The position numbers and the translations under genes are program-made. Below the pieces are notes generated by a model. That model did not search any database, was not told the DNA's origin, and was given only the letters and a program-made list of their open reading frames with translations. Of a DNA stretch of 64,000 bases, positions 48,523 to 59,256 are shown piece by piece; the stretch's first letter is position 1; each line of letters begins with the position of its first letter. The DNA lies in contig JAUXOL010000021.1 in NCBI GenBank assembly GCA_030682375.1, positions 164,240 through 228,239 on the forward strand. Direction: 5' to 3'. The DNA comes from Gallionella sp. Lineage in GTDB: Bacteria; Pseudomonadota; Gammaproteobacteria; Burkholderiales; Gallionellaceae.

Positions 48523-49461
48523 TTATCCTAAAATTAAACCCAGCGACAGCAACGCCCCATGCGCCATCATCGCGGCGATGGTCAGTTTGATCGCATCGCC
48601 CAGTTGTTGCGGTTGCGCGGCATGGCGCAGCAACAGACGCGCAGCCTTGATACTCAGCGGCAGCGCCAGCAAGGCCAACAGCGCGAACAGCGGTAGCCAG
48701 CCCAGCACCACCGCCGCGAGCAGCCAAACATAAGCCGACACGACGATCAGCACATAACCCCAGCGCGCATGACTCACATCCAGCCGCGCGACCCAGTGCA
48801 GCTTGCCCGCCCCGGTGTCCGCACGGCGATCCGGAAACTGGTTGATGTAGAGCAGGTTGGTCACCAGCAGCGCATAGGACAGACCCGCGATCAGCGGCGC
48901 GACGGAAAAATCCTTGCGCTGCACGAAGTCGGTGCCGACTGTGACCAGCAGGAACCCCGCCGCGACGCACAGCTCACCCCATCCGCGGCTATTCAGTTTG
49001 AACGGCGTCGCGGAATAAGCCCAGCCGATGAACAGTCCGGCCAGCCCGATGTAGAACAGTTGCGGCGCCGAATGCGCCATCAGCCACAACCCGGCTGCGG
49101 CCACGCCCGCCATCAGCGCGAAGCCGAAGTTGCGCGTCTCGGCCAGCGTCAGCACGCCGTTCTGGATGAAACGGCTGCCGCCGGTGAACGGGAAGATGCG
49201 CTCGGTGTTCTGCGCATCGGTGCCGTTCAGCGCGTCGTAATAATCGTTCAGCACATTGGTCCCGGCCTGCGCCATCAGCGCAAACAGCAAGGTGACGACG
49301 GCCAGTCCGGCGTCGATGGCGATGCCGGACTGGCGTGCAATCGCCAGGCCGACGAAACAGGCCATCATGCTGGCGGACAGGAAGGCCGGTCGCGTCGCGG
49401 CGACATAGCGCGCGAGCGGGTTGCGCAAAGCGTCCAGCGTCGGTTCCATAGGTTGGGTCAT
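48523..49461 (-). CDS. UbiA-family prenyltransferase (MenA-like)
   Basis: [18 protein letters not shown]...[30 protein letters not shown]; multi-TM. Confidence 0.85.
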   Translation of the reverse strand: MTQPMEPTLDALRNPLARYVAATRPAFLSASMMACFVGLAIARQSGIAIDAGLAVVTLLFALMAQAGTNVLNDYYDALNGTDAQNTERIFPFTGGSRFIQNGVLTLAETRNFGFALMAGVAAAGLWLMAHSAPQLFYIGLAGLFIGWAYSATPFKLNSRGWGELCVAAGFLLVTVGTDFVQRKDFSVAPLIAGLSYALLVTNLLYINQFPDRRADTGAGKLHWVARLDVSHARWGYVLIVVSAYVWLLAAVVLGWLPLFALLALLALPLSIKAARLLLRHAAQPQQLGDAIKLTIAAMMAHGALLSLGLILG

Positions 49462-49985
49462 ACCATGCGCCCTCCGCGCACCTTGAAGCTCTTGCCCGCC
49501 AATGCCGCCAGATTGCCCAGACCGCCGTGCGCATGACAGATCGCACAGGCCAGCGCGTCCGCCGCATCCGGGCTGGGCGTGCCGGACAGCTTCAGCAAGC
49601 GCGTCACCATGGACTGCACCTGTTCCTTGTCGGCATGACCGTTGCCGACCACCGCCTGCTTCACCTGCAACGCGGTGTATTCCGCGACCGGCAGATCGGC
49701 CAGCACCGCCGCGCAGATCGCCGCGCCGCGCGCTTGCCCTAACAACAGCGTGGATTGCGGATTGACGTTGACGAACACTTTCTCGACTGCCGCCAGTTGC
49801 GGCTTGTGAGTTTCAATCACCTCGCGCAACGAATCGAGTATCACCCGCAAGCGCGCAGGCAACTCCCCGTCCGGCGTCTTGATGCAGCCGCTGGCGACGT
49901 AGTGCAACTGCTGGCCTTCCTTGTCGATGACGCCAAAACCCGTCACTCGCAAACCGGGATCGATGCCGAGTATCCTCGTTGTCAT
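49458..49985 (-). CDS. ruvC: Crossover junction endodeoxyribonuclease RuvC (ATG 49985)
   Basis: [24 protein letters not shown]...[21 protein letters not shown]. Confidence 0.96.
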   Translation of the reverse strand: MTTRILGIDPGLRVTGFGVIDKEGQQLHYVASGCIKTPDGELPARLRVILDSLREVIETHKPQLAAVEKVFVNVNPQSTLLLGQARGAAICAAVLADLPVAEYTALQVKQAVVGNGHADKEQVQSMVTRLLKLSGTPSPDAADALACAICHAHGGLGNLAALAGKSFKVRGGRMV

Positions 49986-50057
49986 ACGCCGCACCACGAA
50001 CTGAAATGCCGGTGACGGGTTTCGGTGCAGACTAACTTGCGCATGCAAGTTATGTCG

Positions 50058-50110
50058 GAGCCAAAGCCGGTGATGCGCAGGCCGGGGTCGATGCCGAGAA
50101 TGCGGATGGC
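50058..50110 (-). pseudogene. Partial, diverged second copy of the ruvC 5' end
   Basis: minus strand GCCATCCGCATTCTCGGCATCGACCCCGGCCTGCGCATCACCGGCTTTGGC = [17 protein letters not shown]. Confidence 0.85.
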
Positions 50111-50836
50111 TTACTCCTCAATGACTGCGGTCGTATAAACTTCCTGCACGTCGTCCAGATCTTCCAGCGCATCGAGCAGCTTCTGCATCTTCACCGCGTC
50201 GTCGCCGGTGAACGCCACTTCGCTGGCCGGCTTCATGATGACTTCGCCGAATTCAGGCTTGTAGCCGGCGGCTTCCAGCGCTTGCTTCACGTTCATGAAA
50301 TCGTTGGGTGCGGTGATGACCTCGATGCTGCCGTCATCGTTGGTGACGATGTCTTCCGCGCCCGCATCCAGCGCGACTTCCATCAGACCGTTCTCGTCGG
50401 TGCCCGGCGCGAAAATCATCTGGCCGCAATGCTTGAACATGAACGCCACCGAGCCATCAGTGCCGAGGTTGCCGCCGTATTTGCTGAAGGCGTGGCGCAC
50501 GTCGGCGACGGTGCGAGTTTTGTTGTCGGTCATGCAGTCCACCATCACCGCAGCGCCGTTGATGCCGTAACCTTCGTAGCGTATCTCCAGATACTCCACG
50601 CCTTCGAGCTCGCCGCTGCCGCGCTTGATCGCGCGCTCGACGTTGTCTTTGGGCATGTTGTTCGCATAGGCCTTGTCCATCGCCAGACGCAGGCGCGGGT
50701 TCGCGCCCGGATCGCCCCCGCCCATACGCGCCGCGACGGTGATCTCCTTGATCAGCCGCGTGAATATCTTGCCGCGCTTCGCATCCTGCTTGCCCTTGCG
50801 GTGCTGGATGTTCGCCCATTTGCTGTGTCCTGCCAT
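50111..50836 (-). CDS. yebC: YebC/PmpR family protein
   Basis: [37 protein letters not shown]. Confidence 0.97.
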   Translation of the reverse strand: MAGHSKWANIQHRKGKQDAKRGKIFTRLIKEITVAARMGGGDPGANPRLRLAMDKAYANNMPKDNVERAIKRGSGELEGVEYLEIRYEGYGINGAAVMVDCMTDNKTRTVADVRHAFSKYGGNLGTDGSVAFMFKHCGQMIFAPGTDENGLMEVALDAGAEDIVTNDDGSIEVITAPNDFMNVKQALEAAGYKPEFGEVIMKPASEVAFTGDDAVKMQKLLDALEDLDDVQEVYTTAVIEE

Positions 50837-50921
50837 ATCCTTACTCCGTGAACCTGAAAATAACTGCGCGATGGTATCATTTTCGCCCTGCTATCCCAAT
50901 AACAAGCCATCCGAACACGAC

Positions 50922-52403
50922 ATGACCGAACCGCTGCTGATTGCCAAGAACGACGAACACGAACTCCACCTGCTGCCCCAGATGGCCAACCGCCACGGAC
51001 TGATCACCGGAGCGACCGGCACCGGCAAGACCGTCACGCTGCAGAGTCTCGCGGAATCCTTCAGCCGCATCGGCGTGCCGGTGTTCCTGTCCGACATCAA
51101 GGGCGACCTGTCGGGCCTATCCAAAGTCGGCGGCGGCAACGCCAAGGTTGCGACGCGCGTGGAGCAACTGGGCCTCGCCAACTTCGAGCATCGCAGCTAC
51201 CCGGTGACGTTCTGGGATGTGTTCGGCGAGATGGGCCATCCGCTGCGCGCGACCGTGTCCGACATGGGGCCGCTGCTGCTGGGGCGCATGCTCAACCTGA
51301 ACGAGGTGCAGCAGGGCGTGATGGCGCTGGTATTCAAGATCGCCGACGACAACGGTCTGCTGCTGCTCGACCTGAAGGATCTGCGCGCGATGGTGCAGCA
51401 TGTCGGCGACAACGCCGCCGAATTCAAAACCGAGTACGGCAACATCTCCACCGCCAGCATAGGCGCGATCCAGCGCGGCCTGCTGCAGATCGAGACGCAG
51501 GGCGGCGACAAGCTGTTCGGCGAGCCGATGCTGAACATCGAGGATCTGATGCAGACCGACAGCAACGGTTACGGCACGATCAACATCCTCGCCGCCGACC
51601 AGTTGATGACTTCGCCCAAGGTTTATTCGACCATGCTGCTGTGGCTGCTGGCCGAACTGTTCGAGAACCTGCCGGAAGCGGGCGACCTCGCGAAGCCGAA
51701 GATGGTGTTCTTCTTCGACGAAGCGCACCTGCTGTTCAACGACGCGCCGACGGTGCTGCTCGACAAGATCGAACAGGTGGTACGCCTGATCCGCTCCAAG
51801 GGCGTGGGCGTGTATTTCGTCACACAGAACCCGGCCGATGTGCCGGACAAGGTGCTGGGACAACTCGGAAATCGCGTGCAGCACGCGCTGCGCGCCTTCA
51901 GCCCGCGCGACCAGAAGGCGGTGCGCGCCGCCGCCGAAACCATGCGCGACAATCCGGAACTGGACGAAGCCGCAGCGATCACCGAACTCGGCGTCGGCGA
52001 GGCGCTGGTCTCCTGCCTGGACGAGCAAGGGCGCCCCGGTGTGGTCGAGCGAGCGTTGATCGTGCCGCCGCAGGCGCAGATCGGCCCGATCTCCGAATCG
52101 GAGCGCAAGACGGTGATCGCCGGTTCGTTGCTCGCAGGACACTACGAAAAAGCCATGGATCGCGAATCCGCCTACGAAATACTCAAGGGACGCGCCGCCG
52201 CAAGCCAGCCGGAACCCTCACAGGCACCGGCCGCAAGCGGCGGATTGGGCGACATGCTGGGCGGCATCCTCGGCGGTGGCGGCAGTCGTCGCGAAGGTGC
52301 GGTCGAGGCGCTGGCCAAGAGCGCCGCGCGGGCGATAGGCTCTGAGGTCGGGCGACAGATCATCCGCGGCGTGTTAGGTTCGCTGCTGGGCAAACGGCGC
52401 TAA
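50922..52403 (+). CDS. DUF853 / HerA-like helicase-family ATPase (ATG 50922)
   Basis: [44 protein letters not shown]...[16 protein letters not shown]. Confidence 0.92.
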   Translation: MTEPLLIAKNDEHELHLLPQMANRHGLITGATGTGKTVTLQSLAESFSRIGVPVFLSDIKGDLSGLSKVGGGNAKVATRVEQLGLANFEHRSYPVTFWDVFGEMGHPLRATVSDMGPLLLGRMLNLNEVQQGVMALVFKIADDNGLLLLDLKDLRAMVQHVGDNAAEFKTEYGNISTASIGAIQRGLLQIETQGGDKLFGEPMLNIEDLMQTDSNGYGTINILAADQLMTSPKVYSTMLLWLLAELFENLPEAGDLAKPKMVFFFDEAHLLFNDAPTVLLDKIEQVVRLIRSKGVGVYFVTQNPADVPDKVLGQLGNRVQHALRAFSPRDQKAVRAAAETMRDNPELDEAAAITELGVGEALVSCLDEQGRPGVVERALIVPPQAQIGPISESERKTVIAGSLLAGHYEKAMDRESAYEILKGRAAASQPEPSQAPAASGGLGDMLGGILGGGGSRREGAVEALAKSAARAIGSEVGRQIIRGVLGSLLGKRR

Positions 52404-52442
52404 CATAAGCACGGCCGGTATTCAGGGAAGGAAAGGCTAAAC

Positions 52443-53057
52443 ATGAAGACGATACTGATTGCGAATCCCAAGGGCGGCAGCGGCAAGAGCACGCTGTCGG
52501 TGAACATCGCCGGCTATCTCGCGAATCGCGGCCAGCGCGTCGCGATGCTGGACCTCGACCGCCAGCAGTCTTCGGCGCTGTGGCTGTCCACCCGACCGGA
52601 CGGTCTGCCGCCGATACACATGCTGGCCGAGAAGAAAAAACACGACCAGGAACACGACTGGTTGGTGATCGACTCACCCGCAGGGCTGCACGGCAAGAAC
52701 CTCGCCTACGCGCTCAAGCTTGCGCACAAGATCGTCGTGCCGGTCGCACCGTCGCTGTTCGACCTCTCCGCCAGCCGCGACTTCCTGCAGCTTCTCGGCG
52801 AAGAAAAAGCCGCGCGCAAGGGCAAGCACCATATCGGCGTGGTCGGCATGCGCATGGACCCGCGCACCCGCGCCGCACAGGCGCTGGAACATTTCCTGTC
52901 CACGCTGGACCTGCCGATACTGGCCTACCTGCGCGAGACGCAGGTGTATGTGAATGCCGCCTTCGAAGGAAAGTCGCTGTTCGACCTGCCGCCCTATCTC
53001 GCGGAGCGCGAGCTGGAGCAGTGGGCGTACTTATTGGACTGGCTCGAAAAAGACTGA
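52443..53057 (+). CDS. ParA/MinD family ATPase, orphan
   Basis: MKTILIANPKGGSGKSTLSVNIAGYLANRGQRVAMLDLDRQQSS; no ParB nearby. Confidence 0.9.
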   Translation: MKTILIANPKGGSGKSTLSVNIAGYLANRGQRVAMLDLDRQQSSALWLSTRPDGLPPIHMLAEKKKHDQEHDWLVIDSPAGLHGKNLAYALKLAHKIVVPVAPSLFDLSASRDFLQLLGEEKAARKGKHHIGVVGMRMDPRTRAAQALEHFLSTLDLPILAYLRETQVYVNAAFEGKSLFDLPPYLAERELEQWAYLLDWLEKD

Positions 53058-53085
53058 ACGGTGGCCTGGCTGAAAAAAGACCGGA

Positions 53086-54021
53086 TCAAGCGTTGAAAGC
53101 GGACTGCGCCTTCGCCTTGTCCGCGATGCCGGCACGCTTCAGCATCTCCAGGTGCTCGGCCTCTTCATGCCGGGTGACCTCGTCCAGATAGGCGATGTTC
53201 TTCTCTATCGATTCGATGTAGTAATTGTTAGCCACTCCCATCGTCTCCCGGAAATGGTCGGACAACCTGGCATACAGCCCCTCGTACACGACATCCAGTT
53301 TTTCCCTGGTGATCTCGTAGAAGCGCCGGGTCTGGCGCAACATGTCGTGCACGTTGCGGTAGTTCCCAAAGTTCGCCTCCTTGAATTCCAGGTAGAGGAA
53401 CAGCAGCTTCTCGAGGTAGGTGCGGTCGGCCATCTGCCCGACCAGATCGGCGGTCGCTACGAGCTGCCCCAGCAGGCGAGTATGCTTGTCCCCGAAAGGG
53501 ATCTGCGCGAAGGGATAGCCGGGATCGGTGCTGCGGATCAATGTCTCAAGCCGCGGCCCCCATCCAGCCGGAAATTTTTCTGCGGCCACATAGCGATGCA
53601 TGAACGCGATGCCGCGCGCGACATGGCATAGCGTATGTTGCGCCCCGGTGCCGCTCTCCTCGTCAACGGTCTGCGCATAGCCGATGTCGTGCATCAGCGC
53701 CGCCATGATCACCAGCGTGACATCCTCGTCGCTCATCGCAGTGCCGGACACATGCACGCCATGCATCAAACGCACCGCACATATGAAGACATGCAAGGTA
53801 TGGGCGCAATTGTGATAAGGCGTCTTCACCGGCGCATAACCGGGGTAGCCGCCGAAAAACAAGGCGTTCACATCGTCGAAGACGGCGCGCGTCGGTGCCA
53901 GGTCGTAATCCGGGTTGATACGCAGGATGACGGCTTTCGCCTTGTCCCAAACCACGCCGGCATCCTCGTTGTAGAACAAGCCGTTTATCTCTTCCGATGA
54001 CGGAATCCCGGTGCCAGTCAT
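53086..54021 (-). CDS. HD/PDEase-like domain protein (class I cyclic nucleotide phosphodiesterase-like)
   Basis: PYHNCAHTLHVFI...LVIMAALMHDIGYAQ...LVATADLVGQMADRTYLEKL. Confidence 0.65.
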   Translation of the reverse strand: MTGTGIPSSEEINGLFYNEDAGVVWDKAKAVILRINPDYDLAPTRAVFDDVNALFFGGYPGYAPVKTPYHNCAHTLHVFICAVRLMHGVHVSGTAMSDEDVTLVIMAALMHDIGYAQTVDEESGTGAQHTLCHVARGIAFMHRYVAAEKFPAGWGPRLETLIRSTDPGYPFAQIPFGDKHTRLLGQLVATADLVGQMADRTYLEKLLFLYLEFKEANFGNYRNVHDMLRQTRRFYEITREKLDVVYEGLYARLSDHFRETMGVANNYYIESIEKNIAYLDEVTRHEEAEHLEMLKRAGIADKAKAQSAFNA

Positions 54022-54057
54022 GATGCCCCTTCCCGCGCCCTGTCGCGCGATTAGACG

Positions 54058-55149
54058 TTACACGTTGAACAAGAAGTTCATCACGTCGCCGTCCTGCACG
54101 ACATATTCCTTGCCTTCGACGCGCATCTTGCCCTTCTCCTTCGCACCCGCCTCGCCGCCGCAGGCGATGAAGTCGGCATAGGAGATGGTCTGCGCGCGGA
54201 TGAAGCCCTTCTCGAAATCGGTGTGGATCACACCGGCCGCCTGCGGCGCGGTATCGCCCTTGTGTATCGTCCAGGCGCGCACTTCCTTCACGCCTGCGGT
54301 GAAGTAGGTCTGCAGGCCGAGCAACTCGTAGCCGGTTCGGATAAGTCGGTTCAGGCCGGGTTCGTCCAGGCCGAGATCAGTGAGGAATTCCTGTTTGTCC
54401 GCATCGTCGAGATCGGCCAGTTCCTGTTCGATCTTGGCGCAGAGTGCGACGACAGGCGCGCCCTCCTTCGCGGCATGTTCGCGCAAACGATCCAGGTGCG
54501 GATTGTTCTCGAAGCCGTCTTCCAGCACGTTACCGACATACATCGCGGGCTTGATCGTCAGCAGGCACAGCGGCTTGATCAGCAGCTTGTCGTCGTCGGA
54601 GAGGCCGAAGGTGCGGGCGGGCTTGCCCTCGTTCAGGTGCGGCAGCAGCTTCTCCAGCACCGCGACCAGCTTCTGCGCATCCTTGTCGCCGGACTTGGCT
54701 TTCTTGCCGTCGCGCTGGATCGTGCGTTCCACCACCGCCATGTCGGCCAGCGCCAGTTCGGTGAGGATGACTTCGATGTCGGACAGCGGATCGACCTTGC
54801 CCGCCACATGCACGACGTTCTCGTCGTCAAAGCAGCGCACGACGTTCACGATGGCGTCGGTCTCGCGGATGTTGGCGAGGAACTGGTTGCCCAGGCCTTC
54901 GCCCTTGGATGCGCCCGCCACCAGACCGGCGATATCGACGAACTCGACGATGGCGTACTGCATGCGCTGCGGCTTGACGATCTTCGCCAGTTCTTCCATG
55001 CGCTGATCGGGCACTTCGACGATGCCGACATTGGGCTCTATGGTGCAGAAGGGGTAGTTCTCCGCCGCGATGCCCGCCTTGGTGAGCGCATTGAACAGCG
55101 TGGATTTGCCCACGTTAGGGAGACCGACGATACCGCATTTCAAACTCAT
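54058..55149 (-). CDS. ychF: Redox-regulated ATPase YchF (ATG 55149 preferred over ORF start 55314)
   Basis: [45 protein letters not shown]-terminal TGS. Confidence 0.97.
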   Translation of the reverse strand: MSLKCGIVGLPNVGKSTLFNALTKAGIAAENYPFCTIEPNVGIVEVPDQRMEELAKIVKPQRMQYAIVEFVDIAGLVAGASKGEGLGNQFLANIRETDAIVNVVRCFDDENVVHVAGKVDPLSDIEVILTELALADMAVVERTIQRDGKKAKSGDKDAQKLVAVLEKLLPHLNEGKPARTFGLSDDDKLLIKPLCLLTIKPAMYVGNVLEDGFENNPHLDRLREHAAKEGAPVVALCAKIEQELADLDDADKQEFLTDLGLDEPGLNRLIRTGYELLGLQTYFTAGVKEVRAWTIHKGDTAPQAAGVIHTDFEKGFIRAQTISYADFIACGGEAGAKEKGKMRVEGKEYVVQDGDVMNFLFNV

Positions 55150-55340
55150 GACTATCCTTATGTGTTGTGTTGCCGCTGCAAAAACGGCGCGAATTGTAAC
55201 ATCCGCCCGGCCAAACCACCCGAAGGCGTACCAAACCGAACATCCCCAAAGGGCGATTCGGGTTGCCCCGCAAAAACAATTCGGGGACAATCCCGGGTCT
55301 TTCTCGCACCGCATTCACTATTTGCAAGGATGATGTGGGT

Positions 55341-56441
55341 ATGACCGCTATCGCCAACACGAACCAACTCAACCCCGCTCTGGTGCAACCACCGATGAGC
55401 TGGTACTTCGATCCCAAGATGCTGGAGCTCGAACAGCGCGTGCTGTTCGATCAGGGTCCGAAGTACATCGGCCACGAACTGATGGTGCCGAATCTGGGCG
55501 ACTACCATGTGCTGGACGGCGAGGCGCAGATGCTGGTGCGCAACCCGAACGGCGTGGAACTGCTGTCGAACATCTGCCGCCACCGCCAGGCCACGATGCT
55601 GCAAGGCCGCGGCAACGCGCAGCACATCACCTGCCCGCTGCACCGCTGGACCTACGAGACCGACGGCAAGCTGCTCGGCGCGCCGCATTTCCCCGAGAAC
55701 CCCTGTCTGCACCTGAACAAGACGCCGCTGCAGAACTGGAACGGCCTGCTGTTCGCAGGCCGCCGCGACATCGCCAAAGACCTCGCCAACATGGGCGTGA
55801 TGAAGGATCTGGATTTCTCCGGCTACATGCTGGACCGCATCCAGGTGGACGAATACGCCTTCAACTGGAAGACCTTCATCGAGGTGTATCTGGAGGACTA
55901 CCACGTCGTGCCCTTCCACCCCGGCTTGGGCAACTTCGTCGATTGCGACCAGTTGCAGTGGCAGTTCGGCGAGCAGTACAGCGTGCAGACAGTGGGCATC
56001 AGCAACGCGCTGCGCAAGGTCGGCAGCGATGTTTACGGCAAGTGGCAGGAACAGGTGCTGCGCTACTACGGCGACAAGCTGCCTAAGTACGGCGCGATCT
56101 GGCTGACCTATTACCCCAACATCACGGTCGAGTGGTATCCGGGCACGCTGGTCATCAGCACCCTGATCCCGCGCGGCCCCGAGGCCTGCACCAACGTGGT
56201 CGAGTTCTACTACCTCGAAGAGATCGCGCTGTTCGAACGCGAATACGTCGAGGCAGAGCAGAAAGCCTACAACGAGACCGCGGTCGAGGACGACGTGATC
56301 TGCATGCGCATGCATCAGGGCCGCAAGGCGCTGTACCAGCAGGGCGTCGAAGAACACGGCCCTTACCAGTCGCCGACCGAGGACGGCATGCTGCACTTCC
56401 ACGAATACCTGCGGCGCAACCTCGCCCCGCACCTGAAGTAG
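55341..56441 (+). CDS. Rieske [2Fe-2S] aromatic ring-hydroxylating oxygenase alpha-subunit family (ATG 55341)
   Basis: NICRHRQATMLQGRGNAQHITCPLHRWTYETDGKL (CxH...CxxH); EDYHVVPFHPGL. Confidence 0.88.
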   Translation: MTAIANTNQLNPALVQPPMSWYFDPKMLELEQRVLFDQGPKYIGHELMVPNLGDYHVLDGEAQMLVRNPNGVELLSNICRHRQATMLQGRGNAQHITCPLHRWTYETDGKLLGAPHFPENPCLHLNKTPLQNWNGLLFAGRRDIAKDLANMGVMKDLDFSGYMLDRIQVDEYAFNWKTFIEVYLEDYHVVPFHPGLGNFVDCDQLQWQFGEQYSVQTVGISNALRKVGSDVYGKWQEQVLRYYGDKLPKYGAIWLTYYPNITVEWYPGTLVISTLIPRGPEACTNVVEFYYLEEIALFEREYVEAEQKAYNETAVEDDVICMRMHQGRKALYQQGVEEHGPYQSPTEDGMLHFHEYLRRNLAPHLK

Positions 56442-56444
56442 CCG

Positions 56445-57287
56445 TTGGGCTCTCTCTGGATGTTACTGGCAGGCGTGCTGTTCGCCTGCATGGGCGTGTT
56501 CGTCAAGCTGGGTGCCGCCCATTTCTCCCATGTCGAGCTGGTGTTCTACCGCTCGTTCTTCGGCCTGCTGCTGGTGTATGCGATCCTGCGTCGGCAGCAG
56601 GTGAGCGTCGCGACCAACCACTGGCGACCGCACTTGTGGCGCGGGCTGTCCGGCACGGTCGCGCTGGCGCTGTTCTTCTATTGCATCACCGCGCTGCCGC
56701 TCGCGACCGCGATCACGCTGAACTACACCGCGCCATTATTCCTGACGATACTGACGATGCTGGTGTTCAAGGACAAGTTCCACTTGCCGCTGACCATCGC
56801 GATCGCGCTGGGTTTCTGCGGCGTCGTGCTGTTGCTGCATCCGACGCTGGAGCGCGACCAGCTGACTACCGGACTGATGGGCCTGATCTCCGGCTTCCTT
56901 GCCGGAGTCGCCTACCTGAACGTGAAGCAGCTCGGCATGATGGGCGAACCGGCGACGCGCGTGGTGTTCTACTTCAGCCTGGTCGCCTCGATCTGCAGCG
57001 GCGCATGGATGCTGTTCTTCGGCGAGGTGCATACGATCACGCAGCAAGGTTTCGCGATCCTGCTCGGGCTGGGCGTCACGGCCACACTCGCGCAACTCGC
57101 GATGACCCATGCCTACCGCGTCGGCAAGACGCTGGTGGTCGGCAGCATGGCCTACAGCACCATCATCTTCGCCAGCCTGTTCGGCATGCTGCTGTGGGAC
57201 GAGGTGCTGACCGCCAGCAGCTGGCTGGGCATGGCGTTCATCGTCGCCAGCGGTGTGCTAAGCTTGCGTCTGTCACCCAAGCATTAA
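56445..57287 (+). CDS. DMT-superfamily EamA transporter
   Basis: About 10 [23 protein letters not shown] repeat. Confidence 0.88.
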   Translation: MGSLWMLLAGVLFACMGVFVKLGAAHFSHVELVFYRSFFGLLLVYAILRRQQVSVATNHWRPHLWRGLSGTVALALFFYCITALPLATAITLNYTAPLFLTILTMLVFKDKFHLPLTIAIALGFCGVVLLLHPTLERDQLTTGLMGLISGFLAGVAYLNVKQLGMMGEPATRVVFYFSLVASICSGAWMLFFGEVHTITQQGFAILLGLGVTATLAQLAMTHAYRVGKTLVVGSMAYSTIIFASLFGMLLWDEVLTASSWLGMAFIVASGVLSLRLSPKH

Positions 57288-57301
57288 ATCGAAAGAAAAA
57301 C

Positions 57302-57649
57302 ATGATCACCATCGAACAGACCGACAACCTCGTCAACGCCGCCGTCATCGGCGAATTCACCCTCGCCGACTTCAAGACCTTCGAAGAACAATCGCTGTAC
57401 AAACTGAAATCGCCCGGCGCGCTGAACCTGCTGTTCGACCTGCGCGGCATGGTCGACTACACCGTCGACGTCGCCTGGGAGGAGATCAAGTTCTTCAGCC
57501 GCGAACACAACCACGACTTCAGCAAGATCGCCGTCGTCACCGACGACCAGTGGCTCACCTGGCAGGCATGGGTATCGCGTTTGTTCGTCGACGCCGACAT
57601 CCGTGCGTTCGCCGACTACGACGAGGCGCAGGCCTGGGTTCAGGGCTGA
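57302..57649 (+). CDS. STAS/SpoIIAA-like protein
   Basis: MITIEQTDNLVNAAVIGEFTLADFKTFEEQSLY...LLFDLRGMVDYTVDVAWEEIKFF. Confidence 0.7.
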   Translation: MITIEQTDNLVNAAVIGEFTLADFKTFEEQSLYKLKSPGALNLLFDLRGMVDYTVDVAWEEIKFFSREHNHDFSKIAVVTDDQWLTWQAWVSRLFVDADIRAFADYDEAQAWVQG

Positions 57650-57668
57650 CTCGCAAGTCACTGGCAAT

Positions 57669-57710
57669 AAAAAACTCCGTCATTCCTGTGCGGGAATGAC
57701 GGAGTTTTTT
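57669..57710. terminator. Strong bidirectional terminator between convergent genes
   Basis: aaaaaactccgtcattcctgtgcgggaatgacggagtttttt. Confidence 0.9.
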
Positions 57711-57773
57711 CGCCCCAAAAGGTTAAGCATCGCTACGCGCCAACCGGCATTTCACCGGTTGGCGCGATGACGC

Positions 57774-58967
57774 TTACAAACGTCCCATCTTCGGCAACTC
57801 GCCCACCAGCGGCGCGACATAATCGATCCACGCCTGCGTCACGTCGTTGCCCGCCTCGTTGATGTACTCGCCCTTCATCTCGGTCGCCTCGCGCGCCACC
57901 GAAGAGAGCGGCGTGATGAAGCATTCGCTGGAATACGGCGTACTGGAGAGGCGGCGGATCGCGACCGATCCGGGTTGGCCGGTGCTGGTCGCATGGCCCA
58001 CCGCATAATCGCCCACCGCGCGCGCCTCTTTCGCATCGATCTCCGAGACGATGGTCGGGAAGGAACGCTGCAGATAGCCGAAGGTATCGGCGCGCACGCG
58101 CACCTTCTGTCCGGCGAACGCGTCTTTCACCAGCGCCGCCAAGGTATCGCCCAGCGCGCCCGAACCGGACAACTGGACGTTGCCGTGCGAGTCCTTTTCG
58201 CCGCTGGTCGAGATCGGGTTGCCGTCCTTGTCGGAGATGCCCTCGGAAGCGGCGATCACGCAGCGGCCGTATTTCGCCACCGCGTCACGCACGTCCTGCT
58301 TGAATTGCTCGACGTCGAACACGCGCTCCGGCAGGTAGATCAGGTGCGGGCCGTCGCCCTCGGCCTGGCGCGCCAAGGCGGACGCCGCGGTCAGGAAGCC
58401 GGCGCTGCGCCCCATCACCACGTTGACCTTGATGCCTTCCAGCGCGCGGTTGTCGCGGTCGTCGCCCATGAAGGCGAGTGCGACGAAGCGTGCCGCCGAG
58501 GCGAAGCCGGGGCAGTGGTCAGTGACCTTGAGGTCGTTGTCTATGGTCTTGGGGATATGGACGGTGCAGAAATCGTAATTCGCCTCTTTCGCCATCTCGG
58601 CGATGATGTGCGCGGTCTCGGCGGAGTCGTTGCCGCCGATGTAGAAGAAGTAGCGCACGTCGTTCTTGCGGAACACCTCGAACACCTTCTCGCACTCGGC
58701 GCGGCCGGGCTTCAGGCGCACCGACCCCAGCGCCGCCGCCGGGGTCGTGGCGACCAGTTCGAGTTGCTCGACGCTCTGCGTGGTCAAGTCGATGAAATCC
58801 TCCTTCATGATCCCGGCGATGCCGTGACGCGCACCGAGGATACCGGTGATATTGATCTGCTGGCGCGCCGCCAACACCGCGCCGACCAGCGACTGGTTGA
58901 TGACCGCGGTGGGGCCGCCGGATTGCCCGATGACCATCTTGCCGACCAGTTTGTTCTGCGTAGCCAT
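57774..58967 (-). CDS. 6-phosphofructokinase, probable PPi-dependent type
   Basis: VIGQSGGPTAVINQSLVGAV...YIGGNDSAETAHIIAE...HIPKTIDNDLKVTDHCPGFASAARF (GGND and PKTIDND style). Confidence 0.85.
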   Translation of the reverse strand: MATQNKLVGKMVIGQSGGPTAVINQSLVGAVLAARQQINITGILGARHGIAGIMKEDFIDLTTQSVEQLELVATTPAAALGSVRLKPGRAECEKVFEVFRKNDVRYFFYIGGNDSAETAHIIAEMAKEANYDFCTVHIPKTIDNDLKVTDHCPGFASAARFVALAFMGDDRDNRALEGIKVNVVMGRSAGFLTAASALARQAEGDGPHLIYLPERVFDVEQFKQDVRDAVAKYGRCVIAASEGISDKDGNPISTSGEKDSHGNVQLSGSGALGDTLAALVKDAFAGQKVRVRADTFGYLQRSFPTIVSEIDAKEARAVGDYAVGHATSTGQPGSVAIRRLSSTPYSSECFITPLSSVAREATEMKGEYINEAGNDVTQAWIDYVAPLVGELPKMGRL

Positions 58968-59045
58968 ATCGTCGTCTCCTTAGTAGTGGTATCGGAGCAT
59001 TCTAAACCTAACGGGCATGGCGATGATGCCTGATAATAAAATTCG

Positions 59046-59175
59046 CCATGCCCGCCCCTCTCCCCGCCCCTCTGGTAAAACTACTAGCCACTCGACTAAG
59101 CACGATAAAACCGTGCAAGTCGCTGGTTATCCCACAAGCGGGCGAGGGGAAAAACGAGTCGCTACGCGAGTTTCA
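59046..59175. repeat. CCCxCAAGCGGGCGAGGGG repeat interrupted by a second hairpin
   Basis: cccgcccctctccccgcccctc ... cccacaagcgggcgagggg...gctacgcgag; inner stem ccactCGACTaaGCACGataaaacCGTGCaAGTCGctgg. Confidence 0.7.
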
Positions 59176-59256
59176 TGATTAACGCCGCTTAGCGGCATCT
59201 TCCCGCATCGTTTATAATCGCAAAGTTCATAATTTCATCAATATCAAGGAAGTCGC

